A stretch of 64,000 nucleotides of DNA from Ferrovibrio sp. MS7 (GTDB taxonomy: Bacteria; Pseudomonadota; Alphaproteobacteria; Ferrovibrionales; Ferrovibrionaceae), in NCBI RefSeq assembly GCF_038404985.1, contig NZ_JBBKBA010000001.1, positions 462,001 to 526,000 of the forward strand. The letters run 5' to 3'. Shown piece after piece: positions 1-8,559 of this stretch. The notes under the pieces were generated by a model. That model ran no database searches. It saw only the letters and a program-made list of their open reading frames with translations, and was not told the origin of the DNA. Position 1 is the first letter of the stretch; each line of letters begins with the position of its first letter. The translations under genes and the position numbers were made by a program.

Positions 1-176
1 AATCGCGGCTTGAGGAACTGGAGCGCCTGGCGCGCGGCACCGGTGTTGCCGTCGGCTTCGCGCAGCCCTATCCGGTCACGCTCGACCGCCTGCTGGCCTG
101 GAGCAAGACCCTGGCCGGCAAGAGCTATGCCCTGGCGCCGGTTTCTGCCGTGGTGAATCGTCAAACCCCTGAATAA
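1..176 (+). CDS. Divergent polysaccharide deacetylase family protein, C-terminal end (partial)
   Basis: An open frame enters from the left edge (codons in phase with base 3) and ends at TAA 174-176, giving the last 57 residues. They contain a VGFAQPYPVTLDRLL stretch followed by a final YALAPVSAVV strand. This is the typical C-terminus of the divergent polysaccharide deacetylase (YibQ/DUF610) family, whose members are exported proteins of the cell envelope. The gene lies 20 bases upstream of rppH on the same strand, an order I know from other alphaproteobacteria. The family call rests only on this short tail. Confidence 0.7.
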   Translation, partial: SRLEELERLARGTGVAVGFAQPYPVTLDRLLAWSKTLAGKSYALAPVSAVVNRQTPE

Positions 177-196
177 TAGCGCTGGAGTTCGCAGCC

Positions 197-676
197 ATGT
201 CCGATGAAGCCCGCCCCTACCGTCTTGGCGTCGGTGTCGCGTTGCTGAACGAGGCCGACATGGTGTTCGTCGGCCGCCGCATCGACCAGACCGCCGAAGC
301 CTGGCAGATGCCGCAGGGCGGCATTGATCCTGGCGAGGATCCGCGCCAGACCGCCCTGCGCGAACTGGAGGAAGAGATCGGCGTGCCGCCGGCGCGCACC
401 GCCATCATCGCCGAAAGCCGCGACTGGCTGAGTTATGACCTGCCGCCCGACATCGCCGATAAGGTTTGGAAGGGAAAATATCGCGGCCAGAAACAGAAAT
501 GGTATCTCTGCCGCCTGATCGGCGAGGAGGACGTGATCAACATCGCCACCGCGCATCCTGAATTCGATGCCTGGAAATGGGCCCGCTTCTCCGATTTGCC
601 GGACCTGATCGTGCCGTTCAAGCGGCCGATCTACGAAACCATCGTGGCCGAATTCCGCGGCTACGTGAAAACCTGA
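197..676 (+). CDS. rppH: RNA pyrophosphohydrolase (Nudix)
   Basis: A 159-residue Nudix hydrolase that removes pyrophosphate from 5'-triphosphorylated mRNA and so opens it to RNase E decay. The Nudix box is complete at residues 40-62: it begins GGIDPGED and ends RELEEEIG, with the metal-binding REXXEE core. The N-terminal YRLGVGVALLN and the WQMPQGG motif are diagnostic of RppH rather than of a generic Nudix protein. The ATG at 197 has a GGAG about nine bases upstream. The next gene begins one base after the stop, so the two are probably cotranscribed. Confidence 0.93.
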   Translation: MSDEARPYRLGVGVALLNEADMVFVGRRIDQTAEAWQMPQGGIDPGEDPRQTALRELEEEIGVPPARTAIIAESRDWLSYDLPPDIADKVWKGKYRGQKQKWYLCRLIGEEDVINIATAHPEFDAWKWARFSDLPDLIVPFKRPIYETIVAEFRGYVKT

Positions 677-677
677 C

Positions 678-1466
678 ATGGCGCATCGCGGCGAAATCCT
701 GCTGCTGCACGGCGCCTTTGTCGGCGGCTGGGTGTTCGAGCGTTTCCGCAGTTTCCTCAGCCATCGCGGCTGGCGCACCCATGCGCCGGACCTGCCGCTG
801 CATGGCCCGGAACAGGCCGGCCAGCGGCCCGATAGCGACCTGGCGCGGCTTGGCCTGGCCGATTACCGCGCCGCCATGGAAGCGGAAATCGCCCGCCTGC
901 CGTCCAAGCCGGTGCTGATCGGCCATTCGCTCGGCGGCCTGCTGGCGCAGCAATTGGCAGCCCGCGATCTCTGCCGCGGTGCCATCCTGCTGGCGCCGGT
1001 GGCACCCTGGGGCATCATGCCGCGCAGTCTGGAGGAAGTCGGCGGCGCGCTGCATCTGCTGTGGCAGGGCGGTTCGATCTGGCAGAAGCCGCTGCCGCCG
1101 GATCCGGCCATGGCGGAGCAGTTCTCGCTCGACAAGCTGCCGCCCGCGCTGCAACGCGACACGCTGGCGCGCCTGGTGCCGGAATCCGGTCGCGCGATCT
1201 TTGAATCATTGCTGTGGTGGCTGGACTGGCATGCCGCCAGCCGCGTCAGCTTCCACCGCGTGCGCTGCCCGCTGCTGGTGCTGGCTGGCAGCGACGACAA
1301 GGTGACGCCGGCGGCTTCCTGCCGCGCCGTGGCCTCGCATTATCCCGGCCGCGCGGTGTTCCGCGAGATGCCGGAGATGAGCCACTTTCTGTTCGGCGAG
1401 CCGCGGGAGGAGGAGTTGTTCCAGCTTTGCGCCGACTGGCTGGCCGACTTACCGCCGGAGCATTAG
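678..1466 (+). CDS. Alpha/beta hydrolase
   Basis: A 262-residue alpha/beta-hydrolase-fold protein. It has an N-terminal LLLHGAFVGGWVF oxyanion segment, the nucleophile elbow GHSLGG with Ser at about residue 83, an Asp-containing strand (LAGSDDKVTP, near 203) and a C-terminal His in EMSHFLFGE (near 236), so the catalytic triad looks complete. There is no signal peptide, which suggests a cytoplasmic esterase or lipase-like enzyme. It starts one base after rppH and is likely translated from the same message. The substrate cannot be deduced. Confidence 0.85.
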   Translation: MAHRGEILLLHGAFVGGWVFERFRSFLSHRGWRTHAPDLPLHGPEQAGQRPDSDLARLGLADYRAAMEAEIARLPSKPVLIGHSLGGLLAQQLAARDLCRGAILLAPVAPWGIMPRSLEEVGGALHLLWQGGSIWQKPLPPDPAMAEQFSLDKLPPALQRDTLARLVPESGRAIFESLLWWLDWHAASRVSFHRVRCPLLVLAGSDDKVTPAASCRAVASHYPGRAVFREMPEMSHFLFGEPREEELFQLCADWLADLPPEH

Positions 1467-1472
1467 CGCCAA

Positions 1473-2294
1473 TCAGGCCGTTGCCTGGGTCGCCAGTTGC
1501 CGGCGGCGCCATTGCAGCAGGCGCCAGCCGACTTGCGCGAAAAGCCGGCTGAACCAGCCTTGAGGCTGGAAATCGCAGGCCTTCAGCGCCATGCCGAGGC
1601 CGCGCTGGACATGGCCGAAACGATAGAGGCCGGTGGCGCGCAGGGCATAGGCAGCGCTTTCGCGGCCACGGTCATAGACCGTCTGGCGTCCATTGCCGCA
1701 CCAATAGGCCATGGCGAGTTCATCATCCGAGGTTTCGTTGATGCGGCCGAGCGCAATGCGCAGCCGCGCCAGCCGGCTCATCGGTGCGCTGGCCTGGTAG
1801 CGTTGCAGGTGATCGAGGAACAGCTTGTAATGGCGGAACTCGTCGCCGGCGATCTTGGCCGCCACCATCTTCAACACCGGCTCGTCGGTGGCATCGCGGA
1901 TGGCGCTGTAGAAACTCGATGTGCCGCATTCCACCACGCAGCGTGCCACCAGCTCGCCATTGCGGCTGCCGCGCACCGAATCTGTCGCGTCCAGCGGCAG
2001 GCGGTAATGCGCCTGGAAGTCGGCCATGGCTTGGGCCGGATCGAAGCTGGGATCGGCAAGCTGGCACCAGCGCGCGAGCGCGCGGCCATGCTGTTCCTCC
2101 TCCACACCCCATTGCCGCGCCGCCGCCTGGAAGGCCGGGTCATCGGCAAAGACGTTGCAGAGATAGGTGACATAATCCTCGGCATTATGTTCCACCAGCG
2201 TCGCGGCCTTCACCGCGCGCAGCAGATCGGCATCGACCTTGCTGGGGTCGAAGCTGTGCCAGGGTATGTCATCAAGCGTCCAATGGCGCGTCAT
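1473..2294 (-). CDS. Ferritin-like diiron domain protein
   Basis: A 273-residue soluble protein of the ferritin-like superfamily. Paired iron-ligand motifs are visible: EEEQHGRALARW near residue 66, a Glu in the CVVECGTSSFY helix near 122, and GDEFRHYKLFLDHL near 151. This is the E...EXXH...E...EXXH pattern of a four-helix diiron bundle. Several acyl-ACP desaturase-like and rubrerythrin-like proteins share this architecture. The C-terminal 100 residues are basic and Trp/Arg-rich. It is transcribed divergently from the ArsC-like gene and converges on the alpha/beta hydrolase with only six bases between stops. The exact reaction is unknown. Confidence 0.75.
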   Translation of the reverse strand: MTRHWTLDDIPWHSFDPSKVDADLLRAVKAATLVEHNAEDYVTYLCNVFADDPAFQAAARQWGVEEEQHGRALARWCQLADPSFDPAQAMADFQAHYRLPLDATDSVRGSRNGELVARCVVECGTSSFYSAIRDATDEPVLKMVAAKIAGDEFRHYKLFLDHLQRYQASAPMSRLARLRIALGRINETSDDELAMAYWCGNGRQTVYDRGRESAAYALRATGLYRFGHVQRGLGMALKACDFQPQGWFSRLFAQVGWRLLQWRRRQLATQATA

Positions 2295-2366
2295 GGCTTG
2301 CTATTTAAACCGAGGTCATGAAAATGCAATCTTTCTGATCCGGCGATTTTTCGGGGGCAGGCAGCC

Positions 2367-2708
2367 ATGCCGTCGCAATTCTACCATAATCCGCGTTGTT
2401 CCAAGTCACGCCAGGCCCTGGCGCTCTTGCACGGCCAGGGTGTAAAGCCCCAGGTAATCGAGTATCTCAAGACCCCGCCCTCGGCCAGCGAACTGGCGGG
2501 CATCGTGAAGAAACTGGGCCGCCCGGCACGCAGCATCCTGCGCACCAAGGAAGCCAGGGAAGCCGGCATCGACCCCGAGGCGTTGAGCGATGCCGCGCTG
2601 CTGAATGCGTTGGCCAAGCATCCGGAAGCGATCGAGCGGCCGCTTTTCGTGCATGGCGCCAAGGCAGCTTTGGGCCGCCCGCCCGAGGCGGTACTCGCCA
2701 TCCTGTGA
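2367..2708 (+). CDS. ArsC/Spx-family (glutaredoxin-dependent arsenate-reductase-like) protein
   Basis: A 113-residue thioredoxin-fold protein. The N-terminus YHNPRCSKSRQAL matches the ArsC active site, with Cys at residue 10 after NPR. It is followed by the family's IEYLKTPPS turn and a C-terminal ERPLFVHGAKAALGRPPE segment that corresponds to the usual RP(I/L)...R.LGRPPE motif. True arsenate reductases of this family use glutaredoxin and one catalytic Cys. No arsB, arsR or acr3 gene is near, so an arsenic role is not supported by context and a general redox role is equally possible. Confidence 0.85.
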   Translation: MPSQFYHNPRCSKSRQALALLHGQGVKPQVIEYLKTPPSASELAGIVKKLGRPARSILRTKEAREAGIDPEALSDAALLNALAKHPEAIERPLFVHGAKAALGRPPEAVLAIL

Positions 2709-2773
2709 GTTTGGGATTAGGCTGGCGGCCAACTAGAAAAGACGAAACGCCGCTCGCCAGGATTTTTTTCAGA

Positions 2774-3676
2774 ATGACCGATACTGCCGCCGCGCCGTTG
2801 CGGCCGACCCTGTCTGCTTTTTCGCTGCTGCTGCTGGCCCTGCTCACCCTGTTCTGGGGCGTGAACTGGCCGATCATGAAGCTGGCGCTGCTGGAAATGC
2901 CGGTTTTCACCTTCCGCGCCTTCTGCCTTGGCGGGGGCGCGCTGGGGCTGTTCGCGATTGCTGCCGCCTGGCGTATGCCGCTCGGTATTCCGCCCGGCTA
3001 CCTGATCAAGCTGACCCTGATCTCGCTGTTCAACATCACCTTCTGGAACCTTCTGGTGCTGTATGGCCTGTCCATGCTGCCGGCCGGGCGCACCACCATC
3101 CTGGCTTTCACCATGCCGCTATGGCTAGTGATGATGTCGGCCCTGATGCTGCAGGAGCGCCTGACCGGCTGGAAACTGGCCGGCCTCGGCCTCGGGCTCA
3201 GCGGCCTGGCGGTGCTGGTTGGTGGCGAATGGCAGGCCATGGCAGCCTCGCCACTCGGCGTCCTGCTGGTGCTGGCCGCTGCGATGAGCTGGGCCTTTGG
3301 CACGGTACTGATCAAGCGTTACGCCGTGCCAATGCCCAGCGTCCCCTTCGTCGGCTGGCAGATGATCCTCGGTGGCCTGCCCATCGTGGTGATGGCGCCG
3401 CTGCTGGAAATGGATCGCTGGCACAGCTACAGCGCCGTGGCCTGGGGTGCCGCGCTCTACAACGCGGTGATCTGCTTCGTGTTCTGCTACTGGGCCTGGA
3501 ACCGTCTGGTGCAGGTGCTGCCGGCGCAGGTGAGCGGGCTCTCCACCCTGATGATTCCGGTGGTCGGCGTGTTTTCCAGCATGGCGATGCTGGGCGAGCA
3601 GCCGGGCTGGCCGGAATTCGCGGCCCTCGGCCTGATCAGCGCCGCACTGGCGGCGGTGCTGAAACCTTCTCGCTGA
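2774..3676 (+). CDS. EamA/DMT-family transporter
   Basis: A 300-residue integral membrane protein with about ten hydrophobic helices in two EamA repeats. The first repeat contains LTLFWGVNWPIMKLAL and the second contains AAAMSWAFGTVLIKRY; both are typical drug/metabolite-transporter signatures. I start it at the ATG at 2774 (MTDTAAAPLRP) because the longer in-frame upstream extension has no membrane-protein character and overlaps the ArsC-like gene. Members export amino acids or metabolites, but the substrate is unknown. It converges with chpT; the stops are one base apart. Confidence 0.88.
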   Translation: MTDTAAAPLRPTLSAFSLLLLALLTLFWGVNWPIMKLALLEMPVFTFRAFCLGGGALGLFAIAAAWRMPLGIPPGYLIKLTLISLFNITFWNLLVLYGLSMLPAGRTTILAFTMPLWLVMMSALMLQERLTGWKLAGLGLGLSGLAVLVGGEWQAMAASPLGVLLVLAAAMSWAFGTVLIKRYAVPMPSVPFVGWQMILGGLPIVVMAPLLEMDRWHSYSAVAWGAALYNAVICFVFCYWAWNRLVQVLPAQVSGLSTLMIPVVGVFSSMAMLGEQPGWPEFAALGLISAALAAVLKPSR

Positions 3677-3677
3677 T

Positions 3678-4304
3678 TCAGGCTTTCGCGAAGAAACGCA
3701 GCGCCGCGCCCTCGGCGCCGGCTTCAAGGCCGAGCGCATAGCCGGCGGTGGCGGCGAGATCGGCGGCATGGCGGGCCAGCGCGCCGGCCGGTTCCTCCAC
3801 CGCGCCATCGCCAAGCAGGCTCATCGCCACATCGTCGGGCAGCTTGCTCGGGCTGCCTTCGGCCTGCACCCGCCATTCGCCGTTCTGCATTTCCAGCCGC
3901 AGCGCACCGCCGCGCGGCAATGCCATCGCCATCACCGCCAAGCCCAGCATCAGCGCCTTGGCCAGCGGCTTGGGCAGGCTGTTGGGCAGCCCGACCAGTG
4001 GCAGCAGCCGCACCCGGCCGCCATTGAAATACTCCGCCGTGACGCGGCTGACATCGGCCATCGCCATCGGCTCTGACATGCCGCCGGAGGCACCCAGCGC
4101 CAGACGGAAAAAAGCCAGCCGCTTGGCGGCATCGCCGGCACTCTGGGCGATCAGGCGGATCGCCTCCTCGCGCATCGCCGCATCGGTTTCCTCGGCAAGC
4201 AATTCCGCGCCATTGCTCACCGCGCCGATACTGCCGGCAAGGTCGTGGCAGAGCTTGGAACAGATCAGGGCGACAAGGTCGATATCGCTGCGGGCGGCGG
4301 CCAT
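3678..4304 (-). CDS. chpT: Histidine phosphotransferase ChpT
   Basis: A 208-residue protein with the ChpT signature near its N-terminus: LVALICSKLCHDLAGSIGAV, where the His of CHDL (about residue 18) is the phosphorylated residue. A degenerate ATPase-like C-terminal domain follows. In alphaproteobacteria ChpT passes phosphate from the hybrid kinase CckA to CtrA and CpdR, controlling the cell cycle, motility and envelope genes. I use the ATG at 4304 (MAAARSDIDL), which has GGAGA just upstream, rather than the in-frame ATG seven codons earlier. It is divergent from the DUF3553 gene across 76 bases. It is a strong lineage marker. Confidence 0.88.
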   Translation of the reverse strand: MAAARSDIDLVALICSKLCHDLAGSIGAVSNGAELLAEETDAAMREEAIRLIAQSAGDAAKRLAFFRLALGASGGMSEPMAMADVSRVTAEYFNGGRVRLLPLVGLPNSLPKPLAKALMLGLAVMAMALPRGGALRLEMQNGEWRVQAEGSPSKLPDDVAMSLLGDGAVEEPAGALARHAADLAATAGYALGLEAGAEGAALRFFAKA

Positions 4305-4380
4305 GGCGTCTCCGGATCGTGGCATTGCGGCTGGAATCTCTTTAGAATGATTGCCGGTTCTGATCAATCGGGAGCGCCCG

Positions 4381-4608
4381 ATGCCCGCCCCCTTCTCCCA
4401 CAATCCGTCACATGCTTCCGGCAGCGTTGCGCCTTCGCCCTTCGCGCCGGGTGACTGGGTGGAGAATCCGGCGGCTCCGGATTGGGGCCCGGGCCAGGTG
4501 CAGTCGGCGGTGGGCCCGCGCGTGACGGTGAATTTCGAGCATGCCGGCAAGCAGATGGTGAATATCAACGAAGTGGCGCTGTCGCTGCTGCGCCAGCCGA
4601 AGGACTAG
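4381..4608 (+). CDS. DUF3553 domain-containing protein
   Basis: A 75-residue protein almost entirely made of a DUF3553 domain: FAPGDWVENPAAPDWGPGQV, then a central VTVNFEHAGK and a final NEVALSLL. The fold resembles a small beta-barrel like those of nucleic-acid-associated proteins, but the function is not established. I start it at the ATG at 4381 because GGGAG lies about seven bases upstream; a longer frame from 4351 would add ten unlikely residues. It ends three bases before the cysQ-type gene, so the two probably form an operon divergent from chpT. Confidence 0.85.
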   Translation: MPAPFSHNPSHASGSVAPSPFAPGDWVENPAAPDWGPGQVQSAVGPRVTVNFEHAGKQMVNINEVALSLLRQPKD

Positions 4609-4611
4609 GCA

Positions 4612-5400
4612 ATGGCCCCGAGTATGGTGCTGGGCGGTGATGCGGCACTGGCGCTGGGATTGCGCCGGCTGGCGGAGGATGCAGCGCGCGCCATCATGGC
4701 GGTCTATGCCACCCCGTTTGAGGCCCGCGCCAAGGATGATGCCAGCCCGGTAACCGATGCCGACGAGGCCGCCGAGGCGGTGATCCTGAAAGGTCTGGCC
4801 CACCTCACCCCCGGCCTGCCGGTGGTGGCCGAGGAATGTGCGGCGCGCGGCGAGATTCCGGCGGTGGGCGATGACCCTTTCTGGCTGGTCGATCCGCTGG
4901 ACGGCACCCGCGAATTCATCAAGCGCAACGGCGAATTCACCGTCAACATCGCGCTGATCGAACACCGCCTGCCGACGCTTGGCATTGTGCTGACGCCGGT
5001 GGATGGCATCGCCTATCTCGGTACGCCGCAAGGCGCGCTGCGTTTCCACGGCCCAGCCGACATGACGGGCAGCGCAATCCGCGCCCGCAAGCAGCCGGCC
5101 GATGGCGCCGATGTGATGCTGAGCCGCAGCCATCCCGATCCGGAGATGGAGGATTGGCTCAGCCGTCAGCCGATCCGCGCCCGGCTGGAAGCCGGATCGT
5201 CGCTGAAATTCTGCCGCATCGCTGAAGGTGTGGCCGATCTCTATCCGCGTTTCGCCCGCATCAGCGAATGGGATACGGCGGCGGGCCAGGCGGTGCTGGC
5301 GGCGGCCGGCGGCAGCGTGCGCGACTGGCAGGGCCGCACACTCACCTATGGCAAGCCGGATTTCCGCAATCCCGGCTATCTGGCGCGCGGGCTCGATTGA
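4612..5400 (+). CDS. cysQ: 3'(2'),5'-bisphosphate nucleotidase (CysQ/inositol monophosphatase family)
   Basis: A 262-residue lithium-sensitive phosphatase of the inositol monophosphatase superfamily. Metal ligands are visible in VVAEECAARGE (near residue 70) and in WLVDPLDGTREFIKRNGEF (near 95), and the late motif EWDTAAGQAVLAAAGG is present near 222. The GTREFIKRNGEFTVNIALI run is characteristic of CysQ, which recycles 3'-phosphoadenosine 5'-phosphate from sulfate assimilation. It follows the DUF3553 gene by three bases and precedes DedA by two, so it sits in the middle of a small operon. Confidence 0.87.
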   Translation: MAPSMVLGGDAALALGLRRLAEDAARAIMAVYATPFEARAKDDASPVTDADEAAEAVILKGLAHLTPGLPVVAEECAARGEIPAVGDDPFWLVDPLDGTREFIKRNGEFTVNIALIEHRLPTLGIVLTPVDGIAYLGTPQGALRFHGPADMTGSAIRARKQPADGADVMLSRSHPDPEMEDWLSRQPIRARLEAGSSLKFCRIAEGVADLYPRFARISEWDTAAGQAVLAAAGGSVRDWQGRTLTYGKPDFRNPGYLARGLD

Positions 5401-5402
5401 GC

Positions 5403-5957
5403 ATGGATGCGGCCACGCTGATCCATGATTTCGGCTATGCCGCGATTCTGCTTGGCACCTTCATCGAAGGCGAGACGATCCTGATCCTGGCCGGCTTCGC
5501 CGCGCATCAGGGCCTGCTGCGTCTCGATCTGGCGATCCTCGCCGCCTTCCTCGGCTCCGCGGCCGGCGACCAGGTATGGTTCGCGCTGGCGCGCTGGCGC
5601 GGCCGGCCCTATGTCGAGGCCCGGCCCAAGCTGGCTGAGAAGCTGGCGCCGGCGACGCGCTGGCTGGAACGCTATCCGACGCTGTTCATCCTCGGCTTCC
5701 GCTTCGTCTACGGCATCCGCAACGTGGCACCCGTCGCCATCGGCCTGAGCGCGATTCCGGCACGGAAATTCGTGCTGCTGAACCTGCTGGCGGCGGCGAT
5801 CTGGGCCACCAGCTTCGGCCTTGCCGGCTACAGCTTCGGCCAGGCTGTCGAGCATTTCCTGGGTGATCTGCAGGATATGCAGCTCAAGATCCTCGGCGGC
5901 CTCGTCGCTTTGCTGCTTGCCTGGTTCCTGTTCCGCACATTTACCAAGCGCAATTAG
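5403..5957 (+). CDS. DedA family membrane protein
   Basis: A 184-residue polytopic inner-membrane protein of the DedA (SNARE-associated/VTT) family. It shows the family's FIEGETILILAGF re-entrant segment (acidic EGE), the central FRFVYGIRNVAPVAIGLS arginine-containing motif and a final hydrophobic helix before FRTFTKRN. DedA proteins act as lipid scramblases or in envelope homeostasis and depend on the proton motive force. I take the ATG at 5403 (MDAATLIHDFGYAA), two bases after the cysQ stop. Confidence 0.88.
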   Translation: MDAATLIHDFGYAAILLGTFIEGETILILAGFAAHQGLLRLDLAILAAFLGSAAGDQVWFALARWRGRPYVEARPKLAEKLAPATRWLERYPTLFILGFRFVYGIRNVAPVAIGLSAIPARKFVLLNLLAAAIWATSFGLAGYSFGQAVEHFLGDLQDMQLKILGGLVALLLAWFLFRTFTKRN

Positions 5958-5980
5958 GCAGCAAGCGTGGCTCGATTTTC

Positions 5981-6511
5981 TTAACGCTCGTCAAACAGCG
6001 GATCGGCCTCAAGCATCGAAGCCTGCGGCATGTCGCCGTCGTTGCGGTGCAGGCTGCCGAGCTGGGCAAGCTGTTCGGGCAGCAACAGCGCACGGGTATC
6101 CAGCCGCGCCATCAACCGCGTGGCCCGCAGCCGGCCCTCAAGCTGGCCAATACGGGTGGTGAGACCATCAATACGCACCGGGTCGATATGGTTCTCGGTG
6201 AAGCCGCGCTCCAGCCGCGCTTCCAGATTGGCAATCTCCTGCCGCAAAGCCTGCGCTTCCGCCTGCACGCGAGCGGACAGCGCACGCAATTGCTGGCGCT
6301 GGAAATCGCTCAAATGCAGGTCGTCGGCGCGGTCCAGCACCTTGGTGATGCTGGGATGCGGCGGCTCCGGCGCTATCCTGGGCGCATGGGCTGTGGCGGT
6401 TTCTGTCGCGACAATTGTGGCCGGCGGCTTCGGCTGAATGATGGTGGCGATGGCGGCACCGGCGGCGAATACCGCGCCCGCGGCCAGCAGGGCCAGGGTT
6501 TTGCGCATCAT
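5981..6511 (-). CDS. Periplasmic Spy/CpxP-like heavy-metal-sensor family protein
   Basis: A 176-residue protein with an N-terminal hydrophobic segment (MMRKTLALLAAGAVFAAGAA), which is a signal peptide or single anchor. A Pro/Ala-rich spacer follows, then a long amphipathic helical region with the degenerate LTxxQ motif LHLSDFQRQQLRAL near residue 75 and a second repeat-like helix (IGQLEGRLRATRL). This is the arrangement of Spy/CpxP/CnrX-type periplasmic proteins that bind metals or act as chaperones. No metal-efflux or two-component genes lie next to it, so the role is open. Confidence 0.65.
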   Translation of the reverse strand: MMRKTLALLAAGAVFAAGAAIATIIQPKPPATIVATETATAHAPRIAPEPPHPSITKVLDRADDLHLSDFQRQQLRALSARVQAEAQALRQEIANLEARLERGFTENHIDPVRIDGLTTRIGQLEGRLRATRLMARLDTRALLLPEQLAQLGSLHRNDGDMPQASMLEADPLFDER

Positions 6512-6683
6512 CTTGAGGTCTCCCTACTCGGTATCGGCGGGCCAGCAACGAATCGTTGCGGCCACGCACGCGAATCACGTGCCGGAGGAATGTCCGGGGT
6601 CGGGCGTTATACGCCCCACGCTGGGCAGGGAAACATCTTGCGCCGCCAATTAAGGCGTCACGGTGACGACCGTCACGCTTCCG

Positions 6684-8483
6684 TCATTCGACGGCGATCA
6701 CATCGGCGTGCTGCGGTTCCGCGTAGAGCCGTTCCACCAGGGCATGGCGGCGTTCGAGAACCGCGCGCTGGTTGATATAGCCCTTGTCGGTAATCTCGTT
6801 GGCATCGATGGAGGCGGGATCATCCAGCAGCAACACACGGCGGATGCGCATGGACGAACCCGCGCCGTTATGAGCCGCGAGCTTGGCGGCAATCGCCTGG
6901 CGCAACTCAGCCAACGGCATCGCCTTGGCGGCGGGCGTAGGCCAGGCCAACAGGCCGACAAAGCCACGGTCATGGCCGGTGACCACCGCATCCTGCAGCA
7001 GCGGCGAGCAGGCCGCGAGCGCACCGACGCGCAGGCCGCCGACATGTACCCAGGTGCCGGTCATCAGCTTGAAATCCTCCGCCGTGCGGCCATCGAACAC
7101 GATGCCGCCATTGGGATCATCGTCATCAGCCAGCCGGCCGGCATCGCCAATGCGGTAATAGCCTTCCGTATCGAAGGCCGCCGCCTGCTGCGCCACATCG
7201 CCAAGATAGCCCGGCGTCACGTTGGGTCCGGCGACACGCATCTCATGCTTAGCCCCCGACGGCACGAATTTGATCCGCGTGCCCGGAATCGGCACACCGA
7301 TGACACCGGCGCGCTCGATCAGGAAATGTGCGGCGGTGGCCAGCGGCGCGGTTTCGGTCGAGCCCCAGCTCGACGTCATCACCACACGCTGGCCCAATGT
7401 GCGCACACTCAATGCTTCGAGCCTGGCCCAGAGATCGGGCGGCAGCGCGGCGCCGGCATAGAAAATCAGTTTCAGGTTGGCGAAAAAGCGGCGGCACAAT
7501 GCCTCATCCTGTTCCAGAAAGGGAATCAGCATGGCGTAGCCGGCCGGCACGTTGAAATATATCGTTGGCGAGACGTCGCCGAGATTCGTTACCGTTTTGT
7601 CGATCAGGCCCGGCGCCGGCTTGCCGTCGTCGATATGCAGGCTGCCGCCCTGGCGCAGCACCAGATTGAAATTGTGGTTGCCGCCGAAGGTGTGGTTCCA
7701 CGGCAGCCAATCCAGCAGATGCGGCGGTGTGTCATGCAGGAACGGCCAGATCTGCGCGATGGATTGCTGGTTCGACGACAGCATGCGATGCGTGTTGATG
7801 ACGCCCTTGGGCAAGCCGGTGGAACCAGACGTGAAAAGATACTTCGCCACCCAGTCGGGCCGGATCGCCTTGAAGCGCGCTTCGGCGGCTGCATCGGGCT
7901 CAGCCTGCAACAAGGCCGAGAACGGCGTGGCGGCAATGCCTTCCGGCGGCGCCGCGCTGCACACCACTTCCACGCCCTGCAGGCCCAAGCCCTTCAGCAC
8001 GGCGGCGAACATCGCGCCCTTCTCGGCGAAAACCAGTTTCGGCTTCACCAGGCCGAAGATGTGATGCACCTTGGCGTGATCCTGGCTCATCAGCGAATAG
8101 GCAACGCTGACCGGCGCCACCGGCGCACCTGCCAGCCAAGCGCCCAGCATCATCTGCGCATGGTCGATGCTGTTGCCGGAGAGAATCAGCACCGGTGTAT
8201 CCTGGCCAAAGCCGCGCTGGAGCAGACTGGCGGCAATGCGCCGCGCATTGTTCCAGGCTTCCGCGTAGCTCAGCCGCCGCCAGCCGCCTTGCGGATTGCG
8301 CTCGGCGAGAAAGGTCGCATCAGGCTGCTGCCTGGCCTGGCGTTCGAGATCGAGGCCGAGATGATCGGGATAGGCCGCCAGCGGCTCGGCGCTTTCCAGC
8401 ACAAAGCCGCCATCCGGATGCGCGATGCGGCGGATGCGTGGCTCAGCCAGTGCAAGCGGCAAGAAGGGCGGTTTGCTGCCCAT
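6684..8483 (-). CDS. Feruloyl-CoA synthetase-like acyl-CoA ligase (AMP-forming)
   Basis: A 599-residue member of the ANL adenylating family. The phosphate-binding motif FTSGSTGLPKG lies near residues 212-222, the A5-type motif TSSWGSTETAP near 365, and the hinge region GYYRIGDAG near 438. The N-terminus, with PYP-like spacing (LAAYPDHLGLDLERQARQQPDATFLAER), is typical of feruloyl-CoA synthetases, which activate ferulate, p-coumarate or caffeate with ATP and CoA. The usual partner enoyl-CoA hydratase/lyase is not in the window. GGGAGG precedes the ATG at 8483. The specific substrate is inferred from resemblance only. Confidence 0.8.
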   Translation of the reverse strand: MGSKPPFLPLALAEPRIRRIAHPDGGFVLESAEPLAAYPDHLGLDLERQARQQPDATFLAERNPQGGWRRLSYAEAWNNARRIAASLLQRGFGQDTPVLILSGNSIDHAQMMLGAWLAGAPVAPVSVAYSLMSQDHAKVHHIFGLVKPKLVFAEKGAMFAAVLKGLGLQGVEVVCSAAPPEGIAATPFSALLQAEPDAAAEARFKAIRPDWVAKYLFTSGSTGLPKGVINTHRMLSSNQQSIAQIWPFLHDTPPHLLDWLPWNHTFGGNHNFNLVLRQGGSLHIDDGKPAPGLIDKTVTNLGDVSPTIYFNVPAGYAMLIPFLEQDEALCRRFFANLKLIFYAGAALPPDLWARLEALSVRTLGQRVVMTSSWGSTETAPLATAAHFLIERAGVIGVPIPGTRIKFVPSGAKHEMRVAGPNVTPGYLGDVAQQAAAFDTEGYYRIGDAGRLADDDDPNGGIVFDGRTAEDFKLMTGTWVHVGGLRVGALAACSPLLQDAVVTGHDRGFVGLLAWPTPAAKAMPLAELRQAIAAKLAAHNGAGSSMRIRRVLLLDDPASIDANEITDKGYINQRAVLERRHALVERLYAEPQHADVIAVE

Positions 8484-8510
8484 CGTGGTTCCCTCCCGGT
8501 ATTTTTATGA

Positions 8511-8531
8511 ATTGTAGTATAGCATTACAAT
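8511..8531. promoter_or_regulatory. Inverted repeat overlapping a likely -10 upstream of the ligase gene
   Basis: ATTGTA (8511-8516) and TACAAT (8526-8531) form a perfect 6-bp inverted repeat with a 9-base spacer, 28 bases upstream of the ligase start. On the minus strand the spacer contains TATACT (8521 to 8516), a good -10 element for the ligase gene. An operator lying over a -10 box is a common repressor layout. I see no convincing -35. Confidence 0.45.
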
Positions 8532-8559
8532 ATTGGTAAAGGGAAAAGCGGCGTCTGCT

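Noticed and set aside
2367-2708. Arsenic-resistance operon
   Set aside because: The ArsC-like gene has no arsR, arsB/acr3 or arsH neighbour; it sits between an unrelated ferritin-like gene and an EamA exporter.
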